Shown here piece after piece: positions 26,701 to 37,363 of a stretch of 64,000 bases of DNA (position 1 is the stretch's first letter; every line of letters starts with the position of its first letter). Source of the DNA: Cardiocondyla obscurior (Eukaryota; Arthropoda; Insecta; Hymenoptera; Formicidae); NCBI RefSeq assembly GCF_019399895.1, contig NC_091864.1, forward strand, positions 9,154,001 to 9,218,000. Reading direction: 5' to 3'. The notes under the pieces were generated by a model. The model worked only from the letters and a program-made list of their open reading frames with translations. It was not told where the DNA came from and did not search any database. Position numbers and translations under genes: made by a program.

Positions 26701-27614
26701 GAAACCTCGTCGGCAACGCGTTCCTGTTGAGTCCTTTCAGTTTCTTCCGCCTGAGCGAGAGGTAAGCTGCGAAGCTCATTGCGCACGTCCTTACTCACGT
26801 CTTCATTATTCTCTATTTGCGCCTCGTTTAAATTCTGTTTCGCTAAATTTTCGATTATTTGCCCCGTTTCTTCTTTATTTAAAGTTAATTTTTCTGTTTG
26901 CTTCACGCCACCGACGTTCTCTACGTTCTCTTCAAGATTAAAGACAGCGCCCGCATACTTTTTTTCTTCTGGTTCCGCTCTATCTTTCTCGCCACTTACG
27001 TTTTTTACATCCGCGTGAGACTGTTCGGCATTAACCTTAACGGTATCTCCCTGCAAATGTGGGATGTTCGATATTTTTCGTTGATTCAGTTCCTCGTTGT
27101 CGTCGGACTCTACTTGTGCGTCAAATCGTCGAATACCTTCGTCCTTCACCACGCTCTTTTCGACGTTCCCCGCGCCGTTTTCATTATCCCGCAGCACCGA
27201 TTTACCGGGAAGGTTCACGTCGTTTCGTCGCCTCTTTTTCGCCACGCTACCTTCGTCACCGGCAGCTTCTGTCTGAATATCTTCGGGATCATCGAATATC
27301 CCTTTCGTTGGATTAATCTTTTCCTCGCCACCAACATCTTCAGCGTACGTACCGCGTTCCGCTGCAGTCGTTTCGAAGCTTTTTCGTTTCTGATCCACGT
27401 TTTCTTTGTCATCGGGCTCGGAATCGTTCACCTCCGCCGGTTCCGAAAATTTGCTGTACACTTGCTCAACGACAGCACTACCGTCATCACGAGCTACACT
27501 TCGAGCCCGTACTTGAAGGACGCAGAGCAGGAGGAAGAAGCAGAGAAGCGAGAGAGGTACGAGACGATGGATGCTCACGGTTGACCGTGGGCGTCGAGAG
27601 TTGAGTGCTCTCAT
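20763..27614 (-). CDS. Giant secreted repeat protein with Osiris-like C-terminus, family unnamed
   Basis: Two coding exons, 27614-22679 and 22594-20763, are joined by an 84-bp intron (donor GTAG/GTGAAT; acceptor after a long T run ending TTAG), phase 1, to give 2255 aa. The start chosen is ATG 27614 (context ACCATGA), which places a signal peptide at residues 1-38; in-frame Mets upstream add only a basic, non-signal leader. Residues about 40-440 are acidic and Glu/Asn/Lys-rich, likely disordered. Eight diverged units follow, with Cys pairs at 537/546, 668/677, 805/814, 978/988, 1147/1156, 1295/1304, 1433/1442 and 1798/1807, each followed five residues later by Trp-Pro. Twelve PGxGQ-type hexapeptides lie between units 7 and 8. 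After unit 8 come a Gly-rich patch, a Lys/Glu-rich helical stretch and a hydrophobic segment (about 2172-2215), then a Tyr/His/Arg tail as in Osiris proteins. I recognise no described family; a structural or membrane-tethered matrix protein is my inference. The exon join is well supported, the function is not. Confidence 0.8.
22068..26102 (-). repeat. Eight diverged copies of a C-x8-C-x5-WP protein module
   Basis: The copies lie at about 26102-25923, 25697-25518, 25286-25113, 24773-24594, 24266-24078, 23822-23634, 23411-23229 and 22229-22068. Each reads roughly as Q-x-x-I-L-x-x-A-E-x-L-L-P, a basic/aromatic helix, C-x8-C (x9 in copy 4), x5, W-P, and in most copies an F-x-P-x-L-P-x-F-P tail. 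Some 30-100 residues before each core there is often a second short helix of the form P-E-x-x-I-L-x-I-L-K. Copies 5 and 6 share the linker PIF(T/S)EHPE and look the most recently duplicated. Both Cys and the Trp-Pro are present in all eight copies. Confidence 0.85.
22992..23207 (-). repeat. Tandem 18-bp repeat encoding twelve PGxGQ hexapeptides
   Basis: Twelve units of 18 bp encode (F/I)-P-G-(A/I/V/G)-(G/S)-Q, in frame within the giant protein (about residues 1470-1541). The first four repeats after the start carry Phe and the later ones Ile, so the array seems to have grown in two steps. Such Pro-Gly hydrophobic repeats resemble elastin-like elastomeric sequences. It is a likely site of length variation between individuals. 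Confidence 0.9.
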
Positions 27615-30155
27615 GGTCGCGGTCGAGAAGCGAATGTCTCGGCCACTTCTGAGCCGGCCTATGGTCAGCCATGCAACACGCATGGTGATACACATACCAT
27701 CGTCTAAAGCACGCCGACTGTAGCAGTTCACGGACGAAGAGGCAAACCTGTAGATGAATAACAGTCTGGCATTTCCATTTTTGCGGTGCCCCTCTACGAG
27801 GCTTCTTCGGGGTTGCGGGGTAACGAGCTTCGCGTCCAACGAGTCCGCCGTGGCCGACCGGTTGCGTTTCCTGCGCGGAAATGGCAATGGCATCAGGTGC
27901 ATCGATCGCTCGATTTATCTTAACACGCGATTTCCTTAACGCAATTAATCGCGCAAATTAGCCGTACCGTTCAAGCGTTATCGTGCTCACGACGTGAGTT
28001 ACCTGCCACGTACCTGAGGGAGTTTATTTACCTGAGATCATTTGACAACTATGGTTTGCAAGCGCTCTTAGCACGAGAAGCAATACTTTAAAAGAAGAGA
28101 ACGAGAAGCGCCGTAAACATGGCTAAGTGCAAGGCATGTGCATTTTTGCGGCGGAGATCCTCTCGTACACACGCTATCAGGGATATTCAAAAGCAAAATC
28201 TGAAATAAAATACGAAATAATTAATTATTTGTTTAACGTTTCTCATAAATTAATCATTCGTCTTTTTATAAAATATGTCGCATTATAAATATATTCCAAT
28301 TATGTCACAGTTTACAAGTATTTTCAGGAAGGAGATACAGAAATTTCTTTTAAATTAATTAATTAAAACACAGAAACAAATTAATTGGCGAACGGCCGAC
28401 AGGTATAATTCTCATGCGAAAATCAAGGATGTAAGAAAAATCCTGGTTTGTAGATCTCTGAATTCGATACTGCATAAATGATAATCATAGATCGAGTTTC
28501 ACGTTTGCATTTAATACAGTCTTACTAGCGCGCTCTTCGCTCGCACTGGTATAAAGGGTTGAATTTTTAGTCCTTGAGAGAATCGAGACTCGTAGGAACG
28601 GCCAGGAAGAAGGGGCATCCTAGCACGGAGAGTGGAGAGTAATGCATTTTTACAGAGAATTTTATTTTCCAAGATGGTCGACGCGATGCTCCCGACTTCT
28701 TCCCTCCCTTCGCTCCTTCCGTACTGGATTCACTGCGCAAAGACGATGCAATAAACCTGTATTGCCTTTCTTTACCATCTGCTTCTATTACGGTGCGTTC
28801 ACAACGTTCAATACGGTTTCACTATTATTTCGAGATTATTTTCCACGATTCTAATTTTAATTAATAATTTAAAATATTTCTGCACTGTTTCGGCCACGCA
28901 GCTTTAACATTAAAAAAAAAAAACAAATATGCACGATTCTTTTCCACCCTGTAGAGGTGAATAAAAAATTCTGGGATATTAAAGAAATAAAGAATATTAA
29001 AAAAAAAAAACTAATAATATCTGGTGGGTATTTATATAATTTTACCTTCTTCAAAAATTACAGATTGAGGCAACGTAACTAGCTGTCGAGCAGCCTTGGT
29101 TTTATAATATAACAAGCGCCGCGGTAAGCCACGTTGATCATCAGCCGTGACTTTTCTTTGAACTACTTGCTGGAGCCAGACCGTTAATAAGCTTTATGAC
29201 GCGTAATGTTCCTTGTAATGTCTCGTTATGAGGTCAGCCAGCAGTTGTTAAAGTTAGTTGGAAGCGCCGTGCATCATTCGCTAAGAATGACTATTTGCAG
29301 CAACGTTGCGCTTATAAGTGACTGCTAACGTTCGTGCGTTTGGGAGATTGACGCGCCGGTATTTAGGAGAATAAACAGTACCGCGAGAAGTAGTTCAGAA
29401 AAATGCGCCCGCTTATTATTTGCGAACGAGCATTTCAACCTCGTGAAATCGTTTTTTTCCCGGACGAGAGTTTGCGCAAGTGTGCGTGCGTGTTGCCAAG
29501 AAGTTTATCGGAAAATTGCGAGACGATGCGTTCCGACTACTCACGGTTCAGCCACTCCTTTTCAAGGTGATGGCCACGCGTGAACGGTCGTTGCACGATG
29601 ACCGTGACAGTGATGTGACGTAAAAAGTGAAAGACATTAGAAGCGCGTTATTCCTAAATGTCATTAAATGTTGTTTAAACGAGGAATCCGCTGAAATATT
29701 AAGTCTAATGAATATTACGTTAATTATTTAAATAAGTTATCAGCGTTACGCGCTAGCACTTTCGGGCAGCGATCGCAGGTTTACGATCTTATCGCCGCGT
29801 AATTTTACATTATCATGTCGATGTATGATACATTACGTATGACGTACCTATTGAAGGAAAACTTTCTAACATTAGAATGCGGGTCATTCTCCGGATTCTT
29901 CAAGGTAAAATCGACACGAGGAGCCCGAAAGAGATGCGCAGGAAGTCGGCGCGCAGCGAGCGGGCAATTCTCTTTCGAGTTCGAACCACGCGGCCGACTG
30001 GAGGGAATCATACGGCGGTTTGTGCGGGTCCGAATAACACGTATTTCGTGTAGTCCGGCAAAGGAGGTTCCGGAGAATACAGAAGAAAAAGGCCGGTCGA
30101 AAGAAAAAGCATCGTCAGTGTCGATGAGTCCGGGTGGTGGCAAACCGGTCTGAGA
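27615..30155. other. Divergent intergenic region between giant gene and first Osiris-like gene
   Basis: The two flanking genes point away from each other, so this 2.5 kb should contain both promoters. 27.6-28.1 kb and 29.0-30.1 kb are moderately GC-rich, and 28.2-28.4 kb is AT-rich. A 112-codon frame on the plus strand (29815-30153) ends two bases before the Osiris-like start codon; it is mirrored by an equally long antisense frame, so I treat both as chance or leader sequence. Confidence 0.45.
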
Positions 30156-31329
30156 ATGGAGGCGATTGGCCGGATCCTCGCGTATATGCTACTGGTAACT
30201 GCATTTGCGAAAAACGTGCTTGCAACGAGTGCCGCGAACATGAAACTTTCGAGGAACAGCTGTAAAATCGCGAGATGCAACGCAACAAAATTGGAGTTGA
30301 TCCCGGAACCAGCCCTGCTAAATCCCGACGCCGGAAGTCTGCGAAGTATCCCGGTTAATACATTCGAGAGCGAACCAGTTCAAGGTGCGAAACGCATTTT
30401 TATTTCCACACTTATTGACGAAAGAAAGTGTTACGAGATATAAAAGTAGAAAATCCGTTTTGTGAAAAAATCATAAGTTCCAACGTTAATTTTCTTTTTT
30501 GTTTTATAATATTTATGCGTAATCATTTAAAGCGGTGTTTATAATAATTATATGTAATATTCTTAATTGTATTGTATTTAATTATATTTATTATGCAGAC
30601 GTTACACTCGAGAAGTCCCGTACTTTTGGACACAAAAGAATTCAATTTATGCTAATGCCGATGATGTACAAAATGGGAGTGATGATGACAATGTTGATGC
30701 TGATAACGGCAATCACGGCGAAGGGACTTTTTATAGGTAAGTTCCATTACTTTCGAACTTAACAAAAAGTGTCACTCTCTCATAAATGTATAACGGTTTC
30801 TTGGCTGTCTTACAAACAGTGTAACCTGCATACATGATTAAATGACATTGCTGACCCATTTTTTTACATATGAACACAGTATTCGAGTGGACGTTAGACA
30901 CACATACACACACACACGCACTCAAAGCGTTTTACTTATTTCAAAATTTTGTAATTATTATTAATAAGTTACAATTACATTTTTTTTAATACAGCATACT
31001 TATTTATCAGACCGTTGAATTTATTGTTGTCGGAATATATTCAATTTTATAGCGTTTTCCATTTTGCAAAATTTATGGCGTATTTTAGAATACGAAAAGT
31101 CCTAATTTGCATCTCGATGTTTGCAGGCGTCATACTGCTGGTGCTTAAGCTCAGCACTTTTCTAGCGAAATTTCATTCTGGCTGGCATCATGCACCGCAA
31201 CCATGGCCATCACCTCAACCAGTTCACGTACACCTACACAGCGGTTTTCCTCATGCTCATCCACATGTATACCAAAGTTGGGAGTCGAGTGGTCCCGCAT
31301 ATGATGACCAGTATTTCTATAAAGGATGA
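30156..31329 (+). CDS. Osiris-like small membrane protein A
   Basis: Three exons, 30156-30384, 30599-30736 and 31127-31329 (both introns phase 1), give 189 aa. A signal peptide (about residues 1-23) is followed by a Cys pair that is unusually tight (SCKIARC, C-x4-C). A basic patch (KSRTFGHKR) leads into a Met/Leu-rich hydrophobic block (about 92-140) and a His/Pro-rich tail (HVHLHSG, HAHPHVY) ending in aromatic residues. This order (signal, Cys pair, basic patch, hydrophobic stretch, His-rich tail) is that of insect Osiris proteins (DUF1676), which act in secretory or endosomal trafficking during cuticle formation. The conserved N-terminal half of the family is shortened here, so it is a divergent member. 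Gene B lies 1.7 kb downstream in the same orientation. Confidence 0.7.
30898..30919. repeat. Short (AC)n microsatellite in intron 2 of Osiris-like A
   Basis: A run of AC dinucleotides with one AT interruption, inside the second intron of the first Osiris-like gene. No role is evident. Confidence 0.7.
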
Positions 31330-32990
31330 AAAAAGAAAAAATATGAGTGTAAATTACATACAATTTGACCGCAAAAATAGGTCAGAACAAAACGTGATAG
31401 TCATAGAAGCTACGTTATTTGTAGTACAATTTTCGATATAATCTCCATCATTTTGTGTCAATTAATTTATATATATTCAGATATTATTAATATTTAATTT
31501 TTCATGGTAATATATGTTAATATTCGTAGAACAGCCATAATTCTTGATGGTCAGATGCCAATCAAAAATGCTTGTTCAAAAAAAAGAAACAAAAATAGAA
31601 TTTTTTACGCTGTGACACAAGGATACATTTCTTTGTATATTTTATTGTAAATTGAACGCATACGGGTATGCCAAAGAAATTTTTCAAGCTTATAATAATG
31701 ATTAAAAGTCCGCAGTATTCGCACAGTACGTAACGAAGTTCCTTTTCTGAAGGAAATACAGGTAGCGTCTCATAACGCAGGAAACATGTAATTATTTATT
31801 AATAATTTACTTATTCCACTATAAGACATTTATTACATTTGTATAAAACGTGCCACGATGAGCCTTCACGATACGTAAACGAATCAGACGGAATTTTATA
31901 CACATCGCACGGCGAATAAAACAGAGATAATAATTCTATTATTATATCGACCAAATAGTAAATGTAGACAAAATATTAATTTGGTCCCTATAATTAAGAA
32001 GAGCATGATTAATGTGAAACTAGACGTTTCCGTACAAAGCAAAAGGTAATTATGCTTAGGAATTAAATACATATACCTCATACTATTAGTAAGTATAAAT
32101 TAGTAAGGATAAATTTACGCTGCAACAAATTTCTCATAATTATTTGTAATTATAATTTATACGTTGTCTATTTATACATACACCTGTTTGTTAATACTTC
32201 GCACGTACACTTCCGGTTTCTCCCATTTCTTTCTAAGCCGACAAGAACGTATAGTGCAGCATGTAAAACAGAATACTAAATATTATCAAAAATACAATTT
32301 TTATTAAAAAAAAAAAAAAAATATCTCTAAACAACCATTCCTACATTAATGAAATTTATATATTTATGAGGAACTGGCCAGTGTAGCGAATCACTGAGCG
32401 AGCGCATTCGTATTACCTTGTTCCGGTGTAAATAGCCTCTCTAGTAAAGGAGACCCAGTTTTCCCAGCCTACGGTAACCTGCGTGGGGTATTTGAACGTA
32501 CAAAAAAGTAAAATATCACTGCTGCGCTTCGCGTAACACGGTGCAGTCTACATGGCAAGCGAATAGGAGAACGACGCGTTGCAGAGTGCACGTCGACGAA
32601 AAGACTAAAAGTCTCTAAAAAAGTTTCATTGATACTTTGCATTAGTGAAATGTTCGCTAATTACCTATAAACGGATCGCGAGTAGGATCGCTGATGACAC
32701 GCCGTAATGAACTGATAATAGTGTTACATTTAGATAATTTTCTGTGAAAGTTATTAAGTGTGAGATCGAGGCATCGTGTCACATGTTTTTGCACAACACG
32801 AAACAGTATATTTAAATATAAAAAGTAAGTTAGTTATTAATATCTTAATTTTTAATTAGTACTTATTTTAATTAATTGATTTGATTATTATAGTACAATA
32901 TATTTCTTTTATTTTAAGGGAAAATTTATAAATAATTCTCGAAACGTATATTTCAGTCAATAATATAAAATCTATTGTAAATTCGTGGAT
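31330..32990. other. Intergenic between Osiris-like A and B, with GC-richer leader block
   Basis: It is mostly AT-rich (31.3-32.35 kb). A GC-richer block of about 400 bp (32.36-32.76 kb) precedes gene B and probably contains its promoter and 5' leader. A 5'-UTR intron is plausible: donor AAAA/GTAAGT after 32824 and acceptor TTTCAG before 32957. I could not place the transcription start. Confidence 0.4.
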
Positions 32991-33632
32991 ATGAATGGAG
33001 CAAAGTTCTTCCTCTGCAATATAATTACCTGGTTAATAACGTCGTCGGAACTCTTAACTCGAGCTGAAGTGAGAACAAACGGTTCTCAAATTAGCGCGGA
33101 CCACCCTCGAGGCTTGAAAATTTTCCCGGGTATCAGGTTTTCCCTGTCGGGCAGCGAGGTCAATATTCATGTGAGAGTTCACGACCTACTGCAAGGTATT
33201 GACAATACTTTATTTACTCTCGCACTTTGCATGAAGAAGATTAAGATTTCTCTTCTTTAGAGACGGAAGTGCAAGCGGCAAGAAGCAAGGAAAAGGAGAA
33301 TCCTTTACAGAAACTCGGATTCATGATGATGATGACGCCGTTTATTATGCAGGTTTCTTGATTGCCGTTCTCATTAACATTTTCTACTAGGAGAAACGAT
33401 AAAGCTCGTGCCTTGTTTTCAGATACTCTCCCTTCCGGGCGCCATAGCGACCATTAAAATATCACTCTTAAGGAGCATCATGGTCGCGCAATTAGCGATT
33501 GCAATAATGTTCTACAACCTGATTAAAAGTACTCAAAACTCGGACGTGGTGGTGGTCCATCGGCCGTATTACAACAAGCACTATCGTCACGGCTATCCCG
33601 ATAACGTGGAGGACGAATGGTTCGGTAGATGA
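32991..33632 (+). CDS. Osiris-like small membrane protein B
   Basis: Three coding exons, 32991-33195, 33261-33352 and 33423-33632 (introns phase 1 and phase 0), give 168 aa. The start is the ATG at 32991; it opens a signal peptide whose hydrophobic core is FFLCNIITWLI. The family's paired cysteines are absent from the N-terminal half. A basic patch (RSKEKENPLQK) precedes a Met-rich hydrophobic block (MMMMTPF onward, about residues 93-137). The tail has Tyr, His and Arg (PYYNKHYRHGYP), much like the very C-terminus of the giant minus-strand protein. I call it a divergent Osiris (DUF1676) relative from architecture and position between other Osiris-type genes. The same introns with small sizes (65 and 70 bp) and good splice sites support the model. 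Confidence 0.65.
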
Positions 33633-36146
33633 ATGAAGCACGCATACGAATGTGACGATAAGAACGACATTCTCGTCTCATGCGGGACTGCAACATCGAT
33701 TTTCCAAAGTGACACATTCGACAAAAAGTATCTGTGATATAGATCTTATAACACTCGGCGCAAAATTAATTGACTAAACTCCGTAATTGTTCAATTTATA
33801 TATAAATTATTAAATAACTTTTTACACACGTTAAACATAATTTTATTTATCACTGGCAGTATCCGAGGAAATATATTATTAATCTCTCTTCAACTTCGTC
33901 CTCACCTGCGTCCGCGTTTTACCTGCCATTAAGCAGAATGACGGTATCAAGATGTCGGCTGACCCACTTCGCATCTCCACATAACGGCATTTTGGTCCAG
34001 ATTTTCACATTCGCGTGCGGACACGTTTCATTCAGGTTTCCTCATTTCTCTTTCGGTAAATTCGACATCGAAATCGAAATTAGAATTACCCTGTGCTTCT
34101 CGGCGAAAAAAAAAAAATTTCTCGACGACAAGAGCGCAAATGGAACTCTTATACGCGCGAACGAGGAAGATACACAAATCGATTGTGGCGCAAATATGAA
34201 CGACTTGGTCACAACGAGCCTTTGAGAGTCTTTGAGACGTCGATATTCGCGGTGCGTATACGTGCCAGAAACCCACCTTCCGAGAGCGGCCGGGCATTAT
34301 TGGTATGCCACTGGGATTATCGTTTCTAAATCGACAGCTCGCAATACAAATCAGATCTGCATGCCGTTTTCCGGACTAGAAAATGCACGACGATGCACGC
34401 TGCGTGACCGAGCAAGTAGGAATTAAACGTTCGCTTATCGCATGTTGCTCGAATCGTGTAAACATCGATCTACGTGGAGGAATTCGGATCTACTTCGACG
34501 GATTCTCCAGCGCTTCGATAAGTCCTACAATAGAATTTCTAATTCCAACCTATTCCAGATTGCACCGATAAGTCGAACGATCGGCGGGCGCAGCGCGTTT
34601 GAAGCCAGTTCGGAGAGACGTTTTATGAGGCCGCGAACGTGCGAAATTTGAGTTTCACGACGTAAGTGTCCTAATGCCCGCCTATTGTGCGTTTTCAGAT
34701 CGCCGAGGAAACGACATTTTCTCCTACGATCGTCGATTTAATTGTGGTATTTAACACTTTCTACGCGTCCGATTGTTGTACCGCAGTTTTAGCTTACGAG
34801 ATGTCCAGGCTGCGTCACCCGGGATCGCGGCTCGCCGCGCGGCCAGAAGTTTATAACGGTGTTGACTTTCGATGATCGTGCGATTTCTAATCCCGTCCGG
34901 CCGGGTACACCGTGTATTCGGATGAGATTTTCGAGTCAACGATTTCCGAATCGACGCAAATCACCGCGAACGGCCATGACCCCCATTTTACCGTAATGTC
35001 CCATTTACGAGCGGGTGGTCCAAAGAAGAATTTTCTCCGGCAATATATAATCTTCGATGTTCGCGATTATCTCGGCGACTTATTTTTCAATCAAAGCGAT
35101 TTGCGATGCCGTAACAAGATTCTTTCGTGCGCCTCGCATAATAATTCGCATAAAAATTCTGAGGCTCTGCTGACATTATTCAGTGTCCGATTAGTTGACC
35201 TATGCGCATTGGACGTGCATTAATTTATTATAATCCCGCAGCGTCCAGCATTCCCAAGAGAGTTCGTTCTTTAACAAGAAACCACTAGCGATCTGACAGC
35301 GTTAAGTGTGAGAGAAAATAAAATAAAAGGTCATCTAATAAATACAGTCTTATCGTGATCAATGTAAATGTCTTCTCATCTCGAGCTTGTTAATGTTCAA
35401 TAGAAAAAAGCGTTATTTTGTCTCTTAAAAAAAACTCACCGGTAAATAGCAATTATAATTAATTTTGCGTAATAACTCTTGGTTAATTTGTGGGAATTGT
35501 TAAAATTTTAATAGAAAATTTATTCAAGTACGTTAAGAAAGCTTTACGTTTCATTATTAATAAATATTATAATGTTAATCTGTATAATAATATTTAGGCT
35601 TGGTTATAACAATAAAAAACTAGTTAAATATCTGAGAAAATTAAATATTTTATTAAAACATATGTAAAATAAATAAAGAGAAGACGTTATGTGTCCATTA
35701 AATCGATTATATGAAGAATAAAAAAAAAGAAGAAAAACGTTTATCGCTCCTTCTGCCTCATCAATAAAATTAATTAATTACGCAATGGACAAGAATATGA
35801 ATATTTTCACGCGCAGCATAATTTACACCCACGATGCATTCGATCGACGACAATCTACGATCATTAATGATTCCCAGGCAGTTACCTTTCAGCCGAGTAT
35901 GCGATACGTGCGCAAGCAATCAGGCCGTTGAGAAAAATCGTCAAAGGCCTCCCGATTTTTCCTTCTCGTCATCGCTCACGCTTTCCTCTTTTCCCTCGTT
36001 GTCTCCCCGTTAGATCGTTTTGCAGATAATCCGCGGCGAAGACGAGAGCATTTTTCTCGTTTGTTACATCACCGCCGCATGGTCGGCGGACTTGCTCGCG
36101 CCATCATTCAGTCGCGCGAACCCGAAGCCGCAGGGATCTCCGCGGG
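33633..36146. other. Intergenic, no gene seen
   Basis: 33.9-35.2 kb is moderately CpG-rich with overlapping short frames on both strands; 35.2-35.8 kb is AT-rich. The last 250 bp should include the promoter and leader of the cuticle protein gene. I found no exon with paired splice sites and family similarity. Confidence 0.45.
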
Positions 36147-37363
36147 ATGTCGTCCTTCGTGGTGAGGATCCAAGGCCGGGCGAGGGAAAATACTTGTTAT
36201 CACGCGATAAAGCAGACACGATTTTCAGTTGCTGAGGAGATGCTGCGAGCTCCTGTGCCTGCTGTGTTACTTGATCGCGCAGCATCACGTCGTCGCGGAC
36301 GACATCAGGCCTTACGAGTTCGCCTTCAATATTGTCGATTTTCAGCATAGATTCGAGAAAAAAGGTATACTGATCGCGAGAAGTGCTCGGGATTCTTGGT
36401 ATCACAAACGTGCGATTTAATTGTTCTCGTCGAACATTGATGCTTGAGCGTTTTTGTTCTGTTTCTCCGTCAAGATACCGAAGGACTTATCACCGGGGAG
36501 TACGGATTTATTACGGCCGATGGCGTTTATCACGAGACAGGATACAAGACCGACAAGAACGGGGATTTCATTATCACGAAACAGAGGAACCGAAAGATAA
36601 CAAGTTGTGAGTCTTGTGTGCTCAATAAAACTATTACTTAATTTAAATTTAATTTTACGCGTTACAATTATTCTAAACATCTGAACGTTTCGCCTTGGCT
36701 TATCAAGTGAAGGACGCGCAAGAGATATTTAAAGATAGGCCGGAAGTGGCGAAGAAACTGATCGAAGCCGTGATGAAGGCTTGCAGCAGCTGCAAAATCC
36801 CAGCAAAGCAGGAAGACGATCGGCCAAAGCCTATCAAGCCGGTCACGCAGTCGCTACCGCAGAAAAAGGTGGAGCCGATATTAAAGCAGATGATGAAGAC
36901 ACTAACAGGTAACGAGCGCAAAATTAAATCAGGTTGCAGTGAATGATTAAATACTTTCCTTTCAGCCAACACGCCTGCTAAAAGTGTTTTTGAAGACAAA
37001 AATAAAGTTTTCAAGAAAGAAGACGTGAAGAATATTACGAAGAGCATGGTGCGAGCTGCGAAGAAGCTGCTGGAAGACAGTCCGGATAGAGTGAGCGACC
37101 GGGTCCTCGAGAAAATGGCCAACGATCTGTATTATCAGTTCAACTACACGATAACGACGCACGGTCACCACGAAGAGGGTTATCGCAACGGGAAAAAGGA
37201 CGGTAGCTACCGATCACAAAACGAAAACGGAATCGACACGCAGGTGAAGTATGTATCTAACGAATTCGGGCACCAGCCCAACGTCACATTCATCCAGAGC
37301 GCAAACATAGCCGACGAGGAGCACGCTCTCAAGGGATACTCGTTTCGTTGGTATTGGAAGTGA
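36147..37363 (+). CDS. Cuticle protein with two RR-like chitin_bind_4 modules, possibly l(3)mbn-like
   Basis: Five exons, 36147-36161, 36229-36364, 36475-36606, 36708-36908 and 36966-37363, give 293 aa. The first coding exon is only five codons (MSSFV) and supplies the start; exon 2 carries the rest of the signal peptide. Module 1 (about residues 50-95) has the pattern EYGFITADGVYHETGYKTD, typical of chitin_bind_4. A Lys-rich helical linker with a CSSC motif follows. Module 2 (about residues 230-275) has GYRNGKKDGSY and VKYVSNEFGHQPNV, close to the Rebers-Riddiford consensus. Such proteins bind chitin in the procuticle; binding is inferred. Proteins with this kind of first module are often named after Drosophila l(3)mbn, but I cannot confirm orthology. 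The exon 3 acceptor (TCAAG) is somewhat weak, and two donors in phase 1 are possible at the end of exon 3 (36606 chosen, GTGAGT). Confidence 0.75.

Noticed and set aside
26898..27584. Plus-strand open frame of 228 codons
   Set aside because: It is exactly antisense to the acidic region of the giant protein; its Phe/Val/Ser-rich translation mirrors Glu/Asn/Lys codons on the other strand.
29805..30153. Two 112-codon frames on opposite strands just before Osiris-like A
   Set aside because: Mirror-image open frames in GC-rich leader sequence; neither shows domain or signal features.
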